A stretch of DNA of 7,499 nt, from positions 1 to 7,499 of the forward strand of contig CAIVZW010000190.1 in NCBI GenBank assembly GCA_903910495.1. The letters are read 5' to 3'. A model generated the notes under the pieces. That model had not been told where the DNA came from. It worked only from the letters and a program-made list of their open reading frames with translations, and did no database searches. Shown piece by piece: positions 1 to 5,292 of the stretch. The stretch is from an uncultured beta proteobacterium. GTDB lineage: Bacteria; Pseudomonadota; Gammaproteobacteria; Burkholderiales; Rhodocyclaceae. Position numbers and translations under genes: made by a program. The stretch's first letter is position 1. The number at the start of each line of letters is the position of its first letter.

Positions 1-390
1 GCTTCGCTGCGGCGAATCGAAGACCTGAGAGAACTCCTGCAACTCGACCCTGAGCAGACAAAGGCTCAGCGTATTCCCGGTCACACTCACTGTCCCGAGT
101 TGCTGCCGCAAGCGCTGCGCGAGAAGGATTCCCGGCGCACCCGCCCAGCGGCTGCCGGCGTATTCGCGTTGCTTAAGCGGGTCTTCATAGGCCAGCCGAT
201 AATCGACACTGAGCGAGTCGAACCAGGGCGGTGACCTGACCTCAAGCGCCAGTCTCGACCAGGCTCCATCGGCAACCAGTCGCGCGGCCGGCAATCCGAA
301 GTCATAAACTGCGATGGATGGCGTGTTTCTCGCCCCGCCGACGCACGCGCTCAGCAGCAGTGCTGACAACAGCACGAATACGTTTCTCAT
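1..390 (-). CDS. ABC-type transport auxiliary lipoprotein (PqiC/DUF330-like), 3' end outside the window
   Basis: The reading frame starts at ATG 388-390 and stays open for 130 codons to the window edge, so the C-terminus is missing. The first 16 residues form a lipoprotein signal: MRN, a hydrophobic run, then the lipobox L-S-A-C with the lipidated Cys at residue 16. The mature part shows the pattern of the ABC transport auxiliary lipoprotein family (PqiC, DUF330): an early 'YDFG' strand, 'WFDSLSVDYRLAYED' near residues 56-70, and 'VELQEFSQVFDS' near 115-126. Members work with MCE proteins in lipid transport at the outer membrane. The start codon overlaps the stop of the upstream MCE gene (ATGA), and AGGGGA lies 5 nt before it, so this start is well supported. 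The family call is by eye; membership in the lipid-transport operon rests on position. Confidence 0.8.
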   Translation of the reverse strand, partial: MRNVFVLLSALLLSACVGGARNTPSIAVYDFGLPAARLVADGAWSRLALEVRSPPWFDSLSVDYRLAYEDPLKQREYAGSRWAGAPGILLAQRLRQQLGTVSVTGNTLSLCLLRVELQEFSQVFDSPQRS

Positions 391-1325
391 GGCTGTCCCC
401 TGGTCACTGCTGGTGTAATGAAACCGGCTTCACCGGGCCCGGGCTGATTTTTCTGGTGACCAAAAATAAGGCTCTGCGGCGAGTCTTCGAGCATCTGTAA
501 CACACGAGTGAGCTGGCGCGAATTGGCAGAAAGCTCGGAACTCAACTCGTTGAGCCGGGGAGCCAGCGCCGCGATGCCGCTACTCGACGGGTCACCGAGC
601 GTCGTCTCCAGCTTTTCGCTCAGCACTTGCCAGCGCGCCACCAGGCCACGCGCCTCGGCAAAGAAAGGTCCGGCTTGTCCGGCAGTCTGCTCGGCACGGG
701 CCAGTGTTGATTTCAGCAAACGTGCATTCTCCGGTGTCAGCAACAGGCGAAGCTCAGCCGTCGCCTCCCTGGCATTGCCCGTCGTCGTTTCAAGATTGAC
801 CAGTGTTTTCGCTATGTTCTGGCGGTTTTCCGGACTCAGGACCTGATTGACGCTGACCAGCAAATCGCGGGCATTGCGCAAGGTTTCGCTGCCGACGTCC
901 GAGAGTTCCTGAATCAGCGAATCCTGCATCGGAATCCTGGCCAGTTCGCCTGTGTTTGCCGTCAGTGGTGAAGCATCTTTGCCGCTATCTTCGAGCAGCA
1001 CATGCGCGATACCCGTCACACCCTGATAACCCAGCTTGGCCGTGGTTCCGCGCGTTACCGGCAGGCCTTGTCTGATACGGATGCGAATCAGCGTATTGCG
1101 AAAATCACGGGCATCGAGGTCAATGGCCTCCACCTTGCCGACACGCACACCGCGATAGCGAACCTGTGCCTGCTGGTTGAGTCCGGTCACGTTTTTGCTG
1201 GTGAGCACCAGATACTCATCGGTCGGCTCGCTTTTGCCACCAAACCACCATAGCGCGGCAATGGCGGATATGCCGAGGAACACCATGAACAACCCGGCGA
1301 TCAGGGCATGAGAACGATTTTCCAT
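387..1325 (-). CDS. MlaD-like MCE-domain substrate-binding protein of a lipid ABC transporter
   Basis: The 312-residue protein has one N-terminal membrane helix (about residues 8-28) with almost no cytoplasmic tail. An MCE domain follows at about 36-113, including 'VTGLNQQAQVRYRGVRVGKVEAIDL', the typical MCE core. After it comes a long region predicted helical by its heptad-like Leu/Ala pattern (about 135-285) and a Pro/Gly-rich tail. This is longer than E. coli MlaD (about 180 residues) and fits the single-MCE proteins with extended C-terminal helices. In this family MCE domains form a hexameric ring on the periplasmic face of the permease and pass lipids. The ATG at 1323-1325 has an AAGGGAA site lying inside the end of the ATPase gene, 2 nt beyond its stop codon. 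Its stop overlaps the lipoprotein start. It is not clearly an E. coli mlaD ortholog, because no mlaC or separate mlaB is seen nearby. Confidence 0.92.
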   Translation of the reverse strand: MENRSHALIAGLFMVFLGISAIAALWWFGGKSEPTDEYLVLTSKNVTGLNQQAQVRYRGVRVGKVEAIDLDARDFRNTLIRIRIRQGLPVTRGTTAKLGYQGVTGIAHVLLEDSGKDASPLTANTGELARIPMQDSLIQELSDVGSETLRNARDLLVSVNQVLSPENRQNIAKTLVNLETTTGNAREATAELRLLLTPENARLLKSTLARAEQTAGQAGPFFAEARGLVARWQVLSEKLETTLGDPSSSGIAALAPRLNELSSELSANSRQLTRVLQMLEDSPQSLIFGHQKNQPGPGEAGFITPAVTRGQP

Positions 1326-1327
1326 GA

Positions 1328-2119
1328 TCAGACAATTCCCTTATTCATGACTGCCAATGCGTGCCCGGAACAGAAAAAATTATGGATGAACGGGTGATCG
1401 ACCGCGAGCACTTCAGCGGGTGTGCCACAGGCAATGATACGCTGCTCGGCGAGTACCGCCACACGTGTCGCCAGACCCGCCAGGGTATCCAGATCATGGG
1501 TCACCATGACGACGGTAAACCCCAGCTCTTTCTGCAGCATGCGGATCAGTTTGACAAAATTATCGGCCAGATCGGGGTCCAGGCCGGCCGTCGGCTCATC
1601 GAGCACCAGCAGTTCCGGCTCCAGCGACAGGGCACGAGCCAGAGCCACGCGCTTAACCATTCCTCCCGACAACTCGGCAGGCATCAAGGGGCCATGACGC
1701 GGTTCGAGTTCGACCATGCCGAGTTTGAGGAAAACCAGATCGCGAATCATGTCCTCGTCGAGCACACGCAGTTCGCGCAGGGGAAAAGCAATGTTGTCGA
1801 AAACGGAAAGCGCGGAAAACAAGGCGCCATGCTGGAAGAGCATGCCGAATCGTCGGCGCAGATCGCGACGGATCAGCGGATTGTTGTCAAACACCGAATG
1901 ACCGAAGAGCCTGACCGATCCTTTAGCCGGCACGAGCAAACCGACGATTTCGCGGAGCAGCGTGGTCTTGCCGCTGCCGGAACCTCCGACCAACCCGAGA
2001 ATCTGCCCTGCCGCAACGTCAAGATCGATGTCGCGATGAATCACGGCATCGCCAAAGCGCGTGCACAAGCCACGCAACTGAATGACCGGAACATCGGGCG
2101 GAGCATTCATGGCTGTCAC
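1328..2119 (-). CDS. MlaF-like ATP-binding subunit of a lipid ABC transporter
   Basis: The 263-residue protein is a complete ABC ATPase. It has Walker A GGSGSGKTT (45-53), Q-loop Gln96 in 'MLFQHGALF', signature LSGGM (150-154), Walker B LLVLDE (170-175), D-loop 'AGLDP' (178-182) and H-loop His208 in 'VMVTHD'. The LSGGM signature in place of LSGGQ and the 'FQ.GALF..L.V..N' stretch are typical of the MlaF/Ttg2A group. It powers the MlaE permease encoded just upstream. Start choice: the longest frame begins with GTG at 2117-2119, which overlaps the MlaE stop (GTGA), but the strong GGAGG at 2123-2127 is only 3 nt from it. ATG 2108-2110, three codons further in, lies 10-12 nt from that site and may be the real start. 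Confidence 0.95.
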   Translation of the reverse strand: MTAMNAPPDVPVIQLRGLCTRFGDAVIHRDIDLDVAAGQILGLVGGSGSGKTTLLREIVGLLVPAKGSVRLFGHSVFDNNPLIRRDLRRRFGMLFQHGALFSALSVFDNIAFPLRELRVLDEDMIRDLVFLKLGMVELEPRHGPLMPAELSGGMVKRVALARALSLEPELLVLDEPTAGLDPDLADNFVKLIRMLQKELGFTVVMVTHDLDTLAGLATRVAVLAEQRIIACGTPAEVLAVDHPFIHNFFCSGHALAVMNKGIV

Positions 2120-2128
2120 GCCCCTCCC
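2111..2128 (-). promoter_or_regulatory. Ribosome binding site deciding between two mlaF-like start codons
   Basis: On the minus strand GGGAGGGG occupies 2121-2128, inside the last codons of the permease gene. It is too close to GTG 2119 for ordinary initiation, but 10-12 nt from ATG 2110. Coupled re-initiation at the overlapping GTGA remains possible, so the true N-terminus is uncertain by three residues. Confidence 0.5.
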
Positions 2129-3237
2129 GGCATGCCGATATTACGGGTCAACACCGCAAACACGGCATCAATGATGATCACGAAGGTAATCGCCGTAACC
2201 ACAGCCGTCGTTGTTTTTGCTGACAGGCTCTCGGTATTCGGTCGCACTTTCAGGCCAAAGTGGCAGGCAATCAACGCGATCAGCAGGCCGAAAAAGAAAC
2301 CCTTGCCAATGCCGATCCAGACGTTGGCCAGCGGCACCACTCGAGGCAGTGCTTCGATGAAATAACCGTAAGAGAGCCCCATTTCAAGATTCGCCGACAC
2401 CATGCCGCCAACTATCCCTGCCGCTGCACACCACACGACCAGCAGCGGCATGGCCACGGAAAGCGCAGCGACCTTGGGCAGGACTAGACGCAGACTGCGC
2501 GATACACCCATCGTCGCCAGCGCATCGATTTCTTCGGTCACCCGCATGACGCCGATCTGCGCAGTCATCGCCGAACCGGAGCGTCCGGCCACCAGCACGG
2601 CAACAATCACCGGCCCGAGCTCACGGATAATGCTGATCCCGAGCAAATTGACGATGTAGATATCAGCGCCGAAGTTTTTAAGCTGTAGTGCAGACAGAAA
2701 CGAGAGCACGACCCCGATCAGAAATCCGACCAGCGCCGTCACCGGCAAGGCCTGGGCGCCGCTCTTGAAGATATTGGCCGAAAACTCGCGCCAGGGAATA
2801 TCACGCGGATGCGAGAACAGATAGGCCACATCAAGCAGCAGTTGCCCGAACAAGGTCACGATTTCGCGCAGATTCTTGCCCGCAGAAAGAGCAAGCTGCC
2901 CCAATACCAGCAGCCAGTTAAAGCGCGATTGCGCAGGGCGGATCGTAGAATCTGTATGTCCTGACGCCACACGTTCAATGACCGAGCGATGCTGCGCAGA
3001 AACGTCCAGAGCACGCGGCCAGCCCCGCCCCCAGGCACGCCAGAGCAGGATCGCGCCCACACTGTCGAGGCGGGCAACGGCGTGCAGATCCCAAGACGCA
3101 TTGTTCGCCGTCAGTTCAGTCAGACGCAATTCTAGCCGGCTTATCGGCAACGGCAGGGTTGCCAGCGTCCACTCGCCGGAAAGCGTTGCATGCACATGTC
3201 CTTCATGTTCACGGGTACTTATCGCGGCATCAGCCAT
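2116..3237 (-). CDS. MlaE-family lipid ABC transporter permease with N-terminal STAS-like domain
   Basis: The 373-residue protein has two parts. Residues 1 to about 105 are soluble and look like a divergent STAS/MlaB-type domain (beta strands 'HVHATLSGEWTL', then 'NASWDLHAVARLDSVGAILL'). Residues about 110-373 are the MlaE permease, with about five or six hydrophobic segments. They carry the family core around 205-240: 'RELGPV', 'AGRSGSAMTAQIG', 'VTEEIDAL'. The C-terminal 'TTTAVVTAI' segment is also family-typical. In E. coli the STAS protein MlaB is separate and binds the ATPase MlaF; here the two appear fused, and no separate mlaB is nearby. The permease sits in the inner membrane and moves phospholipids with the ATPase and MCE partners. 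ATG 3235-3237 lies 5 nt after the ppx stop; its ribosome site (GGA, about 10 nt upstream) is weak, which fits coupling to ppx translation. Confidence 0.93.
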   Translation of the reverse strand: MADAAISTREHEGHVHATLSGEWTLATLPLPISRLELRLTELTANNASWDLHAVARLDSVGAILLWRAWGRGWPRALDVSAQHRSVIERVASGHTDSTIRPAQSRFNWLLVLGQLALSAGKNLREIVTLFGQLLLDVAYLFSHPRDIPWREFSANIFKSGAQALPVTALVGFLIGVVLSFLSALQLKNFGADIYIVNLLGISIIRELGPVIVAVLVAGRSGSAMTAQIGVMRVTEEIDALATMGVSRSLRLVLPKVAALSVAMPLLVVWCAAAGIVGGMVSANLEMGLSYGYFIEALPRVVPLANVWIGIGKGFFFGLLIALIACHFGLKVRPNTESLSAKTTTAVVTAITFVIIIDAVFAVLTRNIGMPGGA

Positions 3238-3242
3238 TTTGG

Positions 3243-4754
3243 CTATTCCAGCATGGAAATTGCAGTGCGACGCCTGATCCGTAACGCCGAACCCATGCGT
3301 TGCCAGATTGACGCTTCATCGGACAGAGCGGCCGCACTGAGCGGGTTGGCGAGTAGCCAGTCGGCAGGAAGATCGAGTTGGAATCCCGTGCCGGATTGCC
3401 TGACGATGGAAGCCGGCACGTGTTGGTCATCACGCGAGCGGTGCAACAGTGCCGCCAGGCGAAGACAGAAAACAAGTCGCCAGACCGGAGCCGTGTTTGC
3501 AGTCAGTGGCAGCTTTTCCAGTTTGCCACGCTGGCCGAGGACCAGCAGTGCCAATTGCTCCTGATCCTTCTTCGAGAAGCCGGGCATGTCGGCAAAGCTC
3601 ACGATGTAGGCCCCATGCTTGTGGAAAGCGCCGTGTGCAATCGATATTCCGATTTCGTGCAGCGCTGCGGCCCAGCGAAGGAAGCGCACATCGCTCTCAT
3701 TTTCCGGCAAATCGATGCCAATCAACTGGCCGAGCAATTCAAGTGCCGTACGTTCGACGCGCTCGGCCTGACGGTTATCCACCTGATAACGCCGCATGAA
3801 CTGCTTTACTGTCGCATCGCGCATGTCGTGCTGGTGGAAGCGGCCAAGCAGGTCATAGAGCACCCCGAGGCGCAATGCGCCTTCGGAATAGCTCATGTGC
3901 TCGATACCCAGTTCGGAAAAAATCGCCGACATGATGGCGATACCGCCCGGGAAAACCGCAAGACGGTCTGTTCGCAAACCCGCCAGTTTCAGTTCTGCCG
4001 CAGAACCGGCGCGAATCAGCAAGGCGCGAAGTTTAGAGAGGCCCTCGCGGGTAATGCCACTGAGACCGTTCGGGTTGAGTCCGTTAAATTCGAGCAGATC
4101 GGCAATGGCGCGTGCCGTTCCCGAAGAAGCAGCCGCCTCAGTCCAGCCGACCCGCCGATAATCCTGGGCAATCGTCTGTATTTCACGGGCCGCAGACACT
4201 TCGGCCTCGTAGAAACGCTTTTTATCGACCCTGCCATCAGGAAAGAAACGCAGCGTATAGCTGACGCAGCCCATGAACAAGGATTCCATGACCAGCGGAT
4301 CAAGCTGTTTCCCGATGATGAACTCGGTGGACCCCCCGCCGATATCGATGACCAGTCGTTTATGCCTGGAAGGCGGCAGGGCGTGGGCGGCACCGATATA
4401 AATCAGGCGCGCTTCCTCGCGCCCGCCGATGACTTCAATCGGAAAACCCAGCGCCGACTCGGCCTGCGGGATGAATGTTCTGGCATTTTTGGCGACGCGC
4501 AGGGTATTGGTCGCCACCACTCGTACGGCTTCAGGCTGAAAACCGCGCAAACGTTCGCCAAATCGACACAAAGTCTCAAGCGCACGCTGCTGCGCAAGAT
4601 CATCAAGCAATTTCTCACGGGTCAGCCCGGAAGCAAGCCGCACCAGTTCTTTCAGTGTATCGAGCGGATAGATCTGATCATCGACAACACGCCCGACCTG
4701 CAAACGGAAACTGTTGGAACCGAGATCAACTGCAGCGATCTGTTCGTACCCCAT
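3243..4754 (-). CDS. ppx: Exopolyphosphatase (Ppx/GppA family)
   Basis: The 503-residue protein matches the usual length of proteobacterial Ppx. The first half is the acetate-kinase/actin-like fold: phosphate-binding loop 'DLGSNSFRL' (10-18), the Glu pair in 'GGREEARLIYIG' (113-114, which includes the family's catalytic glutamate) and the second phosphate loop 'DIGGGSTEF' (137-145). The second half (from about 305) is the HD-like C-terminal domain, with 'ALHEIG' (364-369), His374, His378 and His380. Ppx removes terminal phosphates from long polyphosphate chains; GppA relatives also hydrolyse pppGpp. The C-terminal domain and the ppk neighbour favour the polyphosphatase role, but GppA-type activity cannot be excluded from sequence. 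It is divergent from ppk across 538 nt and is the first gene of the operon that continues into the lipid transporter. ATG 4752-4754 is chosen because the actin-like loop begins only nine residues later. Confidence 0.95.
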   Translation of the reverse strand: MGYEQIAAVDLGSNSFRLQVGRVVDDQIYPLDTLKELVRLASGLTREKLLDDLAQQRALETLCRFGERLRGFQPEAVRVVATNTLRVAKNARTFIPQAESALGFPIEVIGGREEARLIYIGAAHALPPSRHKRLVIDIGGGSTEFIIGKQLDPLVMESLFMGCVSYTLRFFPDGRVDKKRFYEAEVSAAREIQTIAQDYRRVGWTEAAASSGTARAIADLLEFNGLNPNGLSGITREGLSKLRALLIRAGSAAELKLAGLRTDRLAVFPGGIAIMSAIFSELGIEHMSYSEGALRLGVLYDLLGRFHQHDMRDATVKQFMRRYQVDNRQAERVERTALELLGQLIGIDLPENESDVRFLRWAAALHEIGISIAHGAFHKHGAYIVSFADMPGFSKKDQEQLALLVLGQRGKLEKLPLTANTAPVWRLVFCLRLAALLHRSRDDQHVPASIVRQSGTGFQLDLPADWLLANPLSAAALSDEASIWQRMGSALRIRRRTAISMLE

Positions 4755-4781
4755 AACCGGTGTTCTCTATCATCTGTTGTA

Positions 4782-4810
4782 ATTATCGGGGATCATTCTA
4801 ACACCGCCAA
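4782..4810 (-). promoter_or_regulatory. Putative sigma70 promoter of ppx and the downstream lipid-transport genes
   Basis: On the minus strand a -35 TTGGCG (4805-4810, 4 of 6 consensus bases) and a -10 GATAAT (4782-4787, 5 of 6) are separated by 17 nt, the ideal spacing. Transcription would begin near 4774, leaving an untranslated leader of about 20 nt before the ppx ATG. There is no terminator or other good promoter between ppx and the next four genes, so this may drive the whole cluster. Identified by eye only. Confidence 0.5.
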
Positions 4811-4833
4811 CCAGGGTGCCATCGGTCGTAACG

Positions 4834-4859
4834 CACACATGGGTGCAATCGAATGTGTG
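4834..4859. repeat. 7-bp inverted repeat, possible operator
   Basis: CACACAT (4834-4840) and its perfect complement ATGTGTG (4853-4859) are separated by 12 nt. It lies about 25 bp upstream of the proposed ppx -35. The arms are short, so chance is a real alternative; no regulator family is recognised. Confidence 0.25.
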
Positions 4860-4874
4860 GGACAACCATCATCC

Positions 4875-4902
4875 TCCGTTCGCCCTGAGCCAGTCGAAGG
4901 GC
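4875..4902 (+). repeat. REP-like palindromic element, first copy
   Basis: The unit begins with CCGTTCG (4876-4882) and forms a hairpin with stem GCCCT (4882-4886) / AGGGC (4898-4902) and an 11-nt loop containing TGAGC...GTCGAA-type sequence. It resembles the dispersed 'TGAGC..GTCGAA' repeats found in many proteobacterial genomes. It is the left partner of an inverted pair whose second copy starts at 4925. REP elements of this kind are usually spread by RAYT (TnpA-REP) transposases; none is encoded here. Confidence 0.75.
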
Positions 4903-4965
4903 TGGCTTGCCGGTGCAGGAAGCTGTGGTTCGACAAGCTCACCCCTAGGGAAAGGCTGATTTATT

Positions 4966-5061
4966 CGTCACCCCGGCGAAAGCGCCCCGCAGGAAGTGCC
5001 CTTGGGGTGCCGGGGTCCAGTTCGTTGATTTTTCTGGATTCCGGCCTTCGCCGGAATGACG
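4966..5061. repeat. Inner inverted pair of GC-rich hairpins (CCGGCGAAAGCCGG type)
   Basis: The right arm (5034-5061) forms a 7-bp stem TTCCGGC/GCCGGAA flanked by CTGGA and TGACG. The left arm (4966-4983 plus 5011-5020) has the same layout, with stem CCCCGGC/GCCGGGG around a GAAA loop. As reverse complements the arms agree at 23 of 28 positions. Four of the five differences are two pairs of compensating stem changes. This repeat type (hairpin, CCAG, spacer, CTGG, hairpin) is widely dispersed in proteobacterial intergenic regions. Confidence 0.7.
4984..5010. repeat. 27-nt segment inserted in the left inner hairpin
   Basis: Removing these 27 bases restores the GAAA hairpin exactly, with GC at both junctions (4982-4983 and 5009-5010). 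The segment with its flank folds as GCGCCCC (4982-4988) against GGGGTGC (5004-5010) with one wobble pair. Its reverse complement resembles 5083-5103, which suggests a small repeat family of its own. Confidence 0.5.
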
Positions 5062-5099
5062 GATTTGGATATTTCAGCGTTTCCCTAGGGCATTTCTTC

Positions 5100-5118
5100 G
5101 GGTGAGCTTCGCTAACCC
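5100..5118 (+). repeat. Small hairpin in the tail of the insertion
   Basis: GGGTGAGC (5100-5107) and GCTAACCC (5111-5118) pair at 7 of 8 positions around a TTC loop. No T-tract follows, so a terminator is unlikely. It is probably another part of the repeat cluster. Confidence 0.45.
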
Positions 5119-5216
5119 TCAGGGCACACCACGAACGGGGAGTTCCCCACACTTTTGGATGCACCCGAGCACACGCTTGTGACCGGCAACAATCGAGCCA
5201 ACGCAGCGCCGGTCGT

Positions 5217-5250
5217 CTGACATAGTGTTGTAACAATTCCGTAACAGAAT
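5217..5250 (+). promoter_or_regulatory. Candidate Pho box and -10 upstream of ppk
   Basis: Three 7-nt units sit at an exact 11-bp period: CTGACAT (5217-5223), TTGTAAC (5228-5234) and CCGTAAC (5239-5245). This is the layout of PhoB sites (CTGTCAT repeats with 4-nt spacers). The 18-mer CTGACATAGTGTTGTAAC, compared from memory, matches the E. coli phoA box at 14 of 18 positions. Ten nt after it lies CAGAAT (5245-5250, 4 of 6 to TATAAT), the same distance as in phoA, where the box replaces the -35. Transcription would start near 5257, about 36 nt before the ppk ATG. TTGTAACAA (5228-5236) is also a small palindrome, so a different regulator is possible. Confidence 0.5.
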
Positions 5251-5292
5251 CACGTGCTTGCATCGCACATCCATTCCTGATTCAATGAAGCC

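Larger units (their letters stand above)
4944..5130. mobile_element. 187-bp insertion (MITE-like) inside the second REP-like unit
   Basis: The boundaries come from the interrupted repeat around it. CACC occurs at 4940-4943 and again at 5127-5130, so a 4-bp target duplication is possible. Within it, CCCTAGGGAAAGGCTGA (4943-4959) and the complement of 5074-5090 match at 16 of 17 bases, making terminal inverted repeats of a 148-bp unit. A further 40 nt (5091-5130) follows, with a hairpin. It encodes no protein, so any movement would have needed a transposase supplied elsewhere. It could be one element or two successive insertions. The TIR unit itself has no clear duplication at its own ends. Confidence 0.5.
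4925..5138 (-). repeat. REP-like palindromic element, second inverted copy, split by an insertion
   Basis: The second unit lies opposite to the first. Its parts are GTGGT (4925-4929), the 11-nt loop TCGACAAGCTC (4930-4940) and ACC (4941-4943). It then breaks off and resumes at AC-GAACGG (5131-5138). Rejoining 4943 to 5131 restores the stem GTGGT/ACCAC and the flanking CGAACGG, complementary to CCGTTCG of the first copy. The stem bases differ from the first copy on both sides in a compensating way, while the loop core is conserved. That supports selection on the hairpin and confirms the split. Confidence 0.7.
4755..5292. other. Divergent ppx-ppk intergenic region
   Basis: This 538-nt stretch has no credible gene. 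From left to right it holds a sigma70-like promoter for ppx (4782-4810), a short inverted repeat of unknown role (CACACAT at 4834-4840 and ATGTGTG at 4853-4859), a cluster of REP-like and other inverted repeats (4875-5148), and a Pho-box-like site (5217-5245) before ppk. The part from 5149 to 5216 shows nothing I can name. Open frames crossing the region are low-quality extensions of frames antisense to ppx. Confidence 0.85.

Noticed and set aside
1361..2365. A 334-codon plus-strand open frame opposite the ATPase and permease genes
   Set aside because: It is antisense to two genes with complete family motifs and has biased, low-complexity composition.
4774..4784. Possible Pho box half-site CTGTTGT/TTGTAAT near ppx
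   Set aside because: It shares TGTTGTAA with the ppk-side site, but there is no second 7-mer at an 11-bp period, and it overlaps the proposed ppx start region.
3378..5105. A 575-codon plus-strand open frame opposite ppx
   Set aside because: It lies antisense to a clear Ppx with intact motifs and runs into the repeat cluster; its protein has no recognisable domain. It is a by-product of GC-rich codon use.
4875..5148. Possible CRISPR array or intrinsic terminators in the repeat cluster
   Set aside because: The repeats are inverted, of several kinds and irregularly spaced, so not CRISPR. No hairpin is followed directly by a T-tract on either strand.
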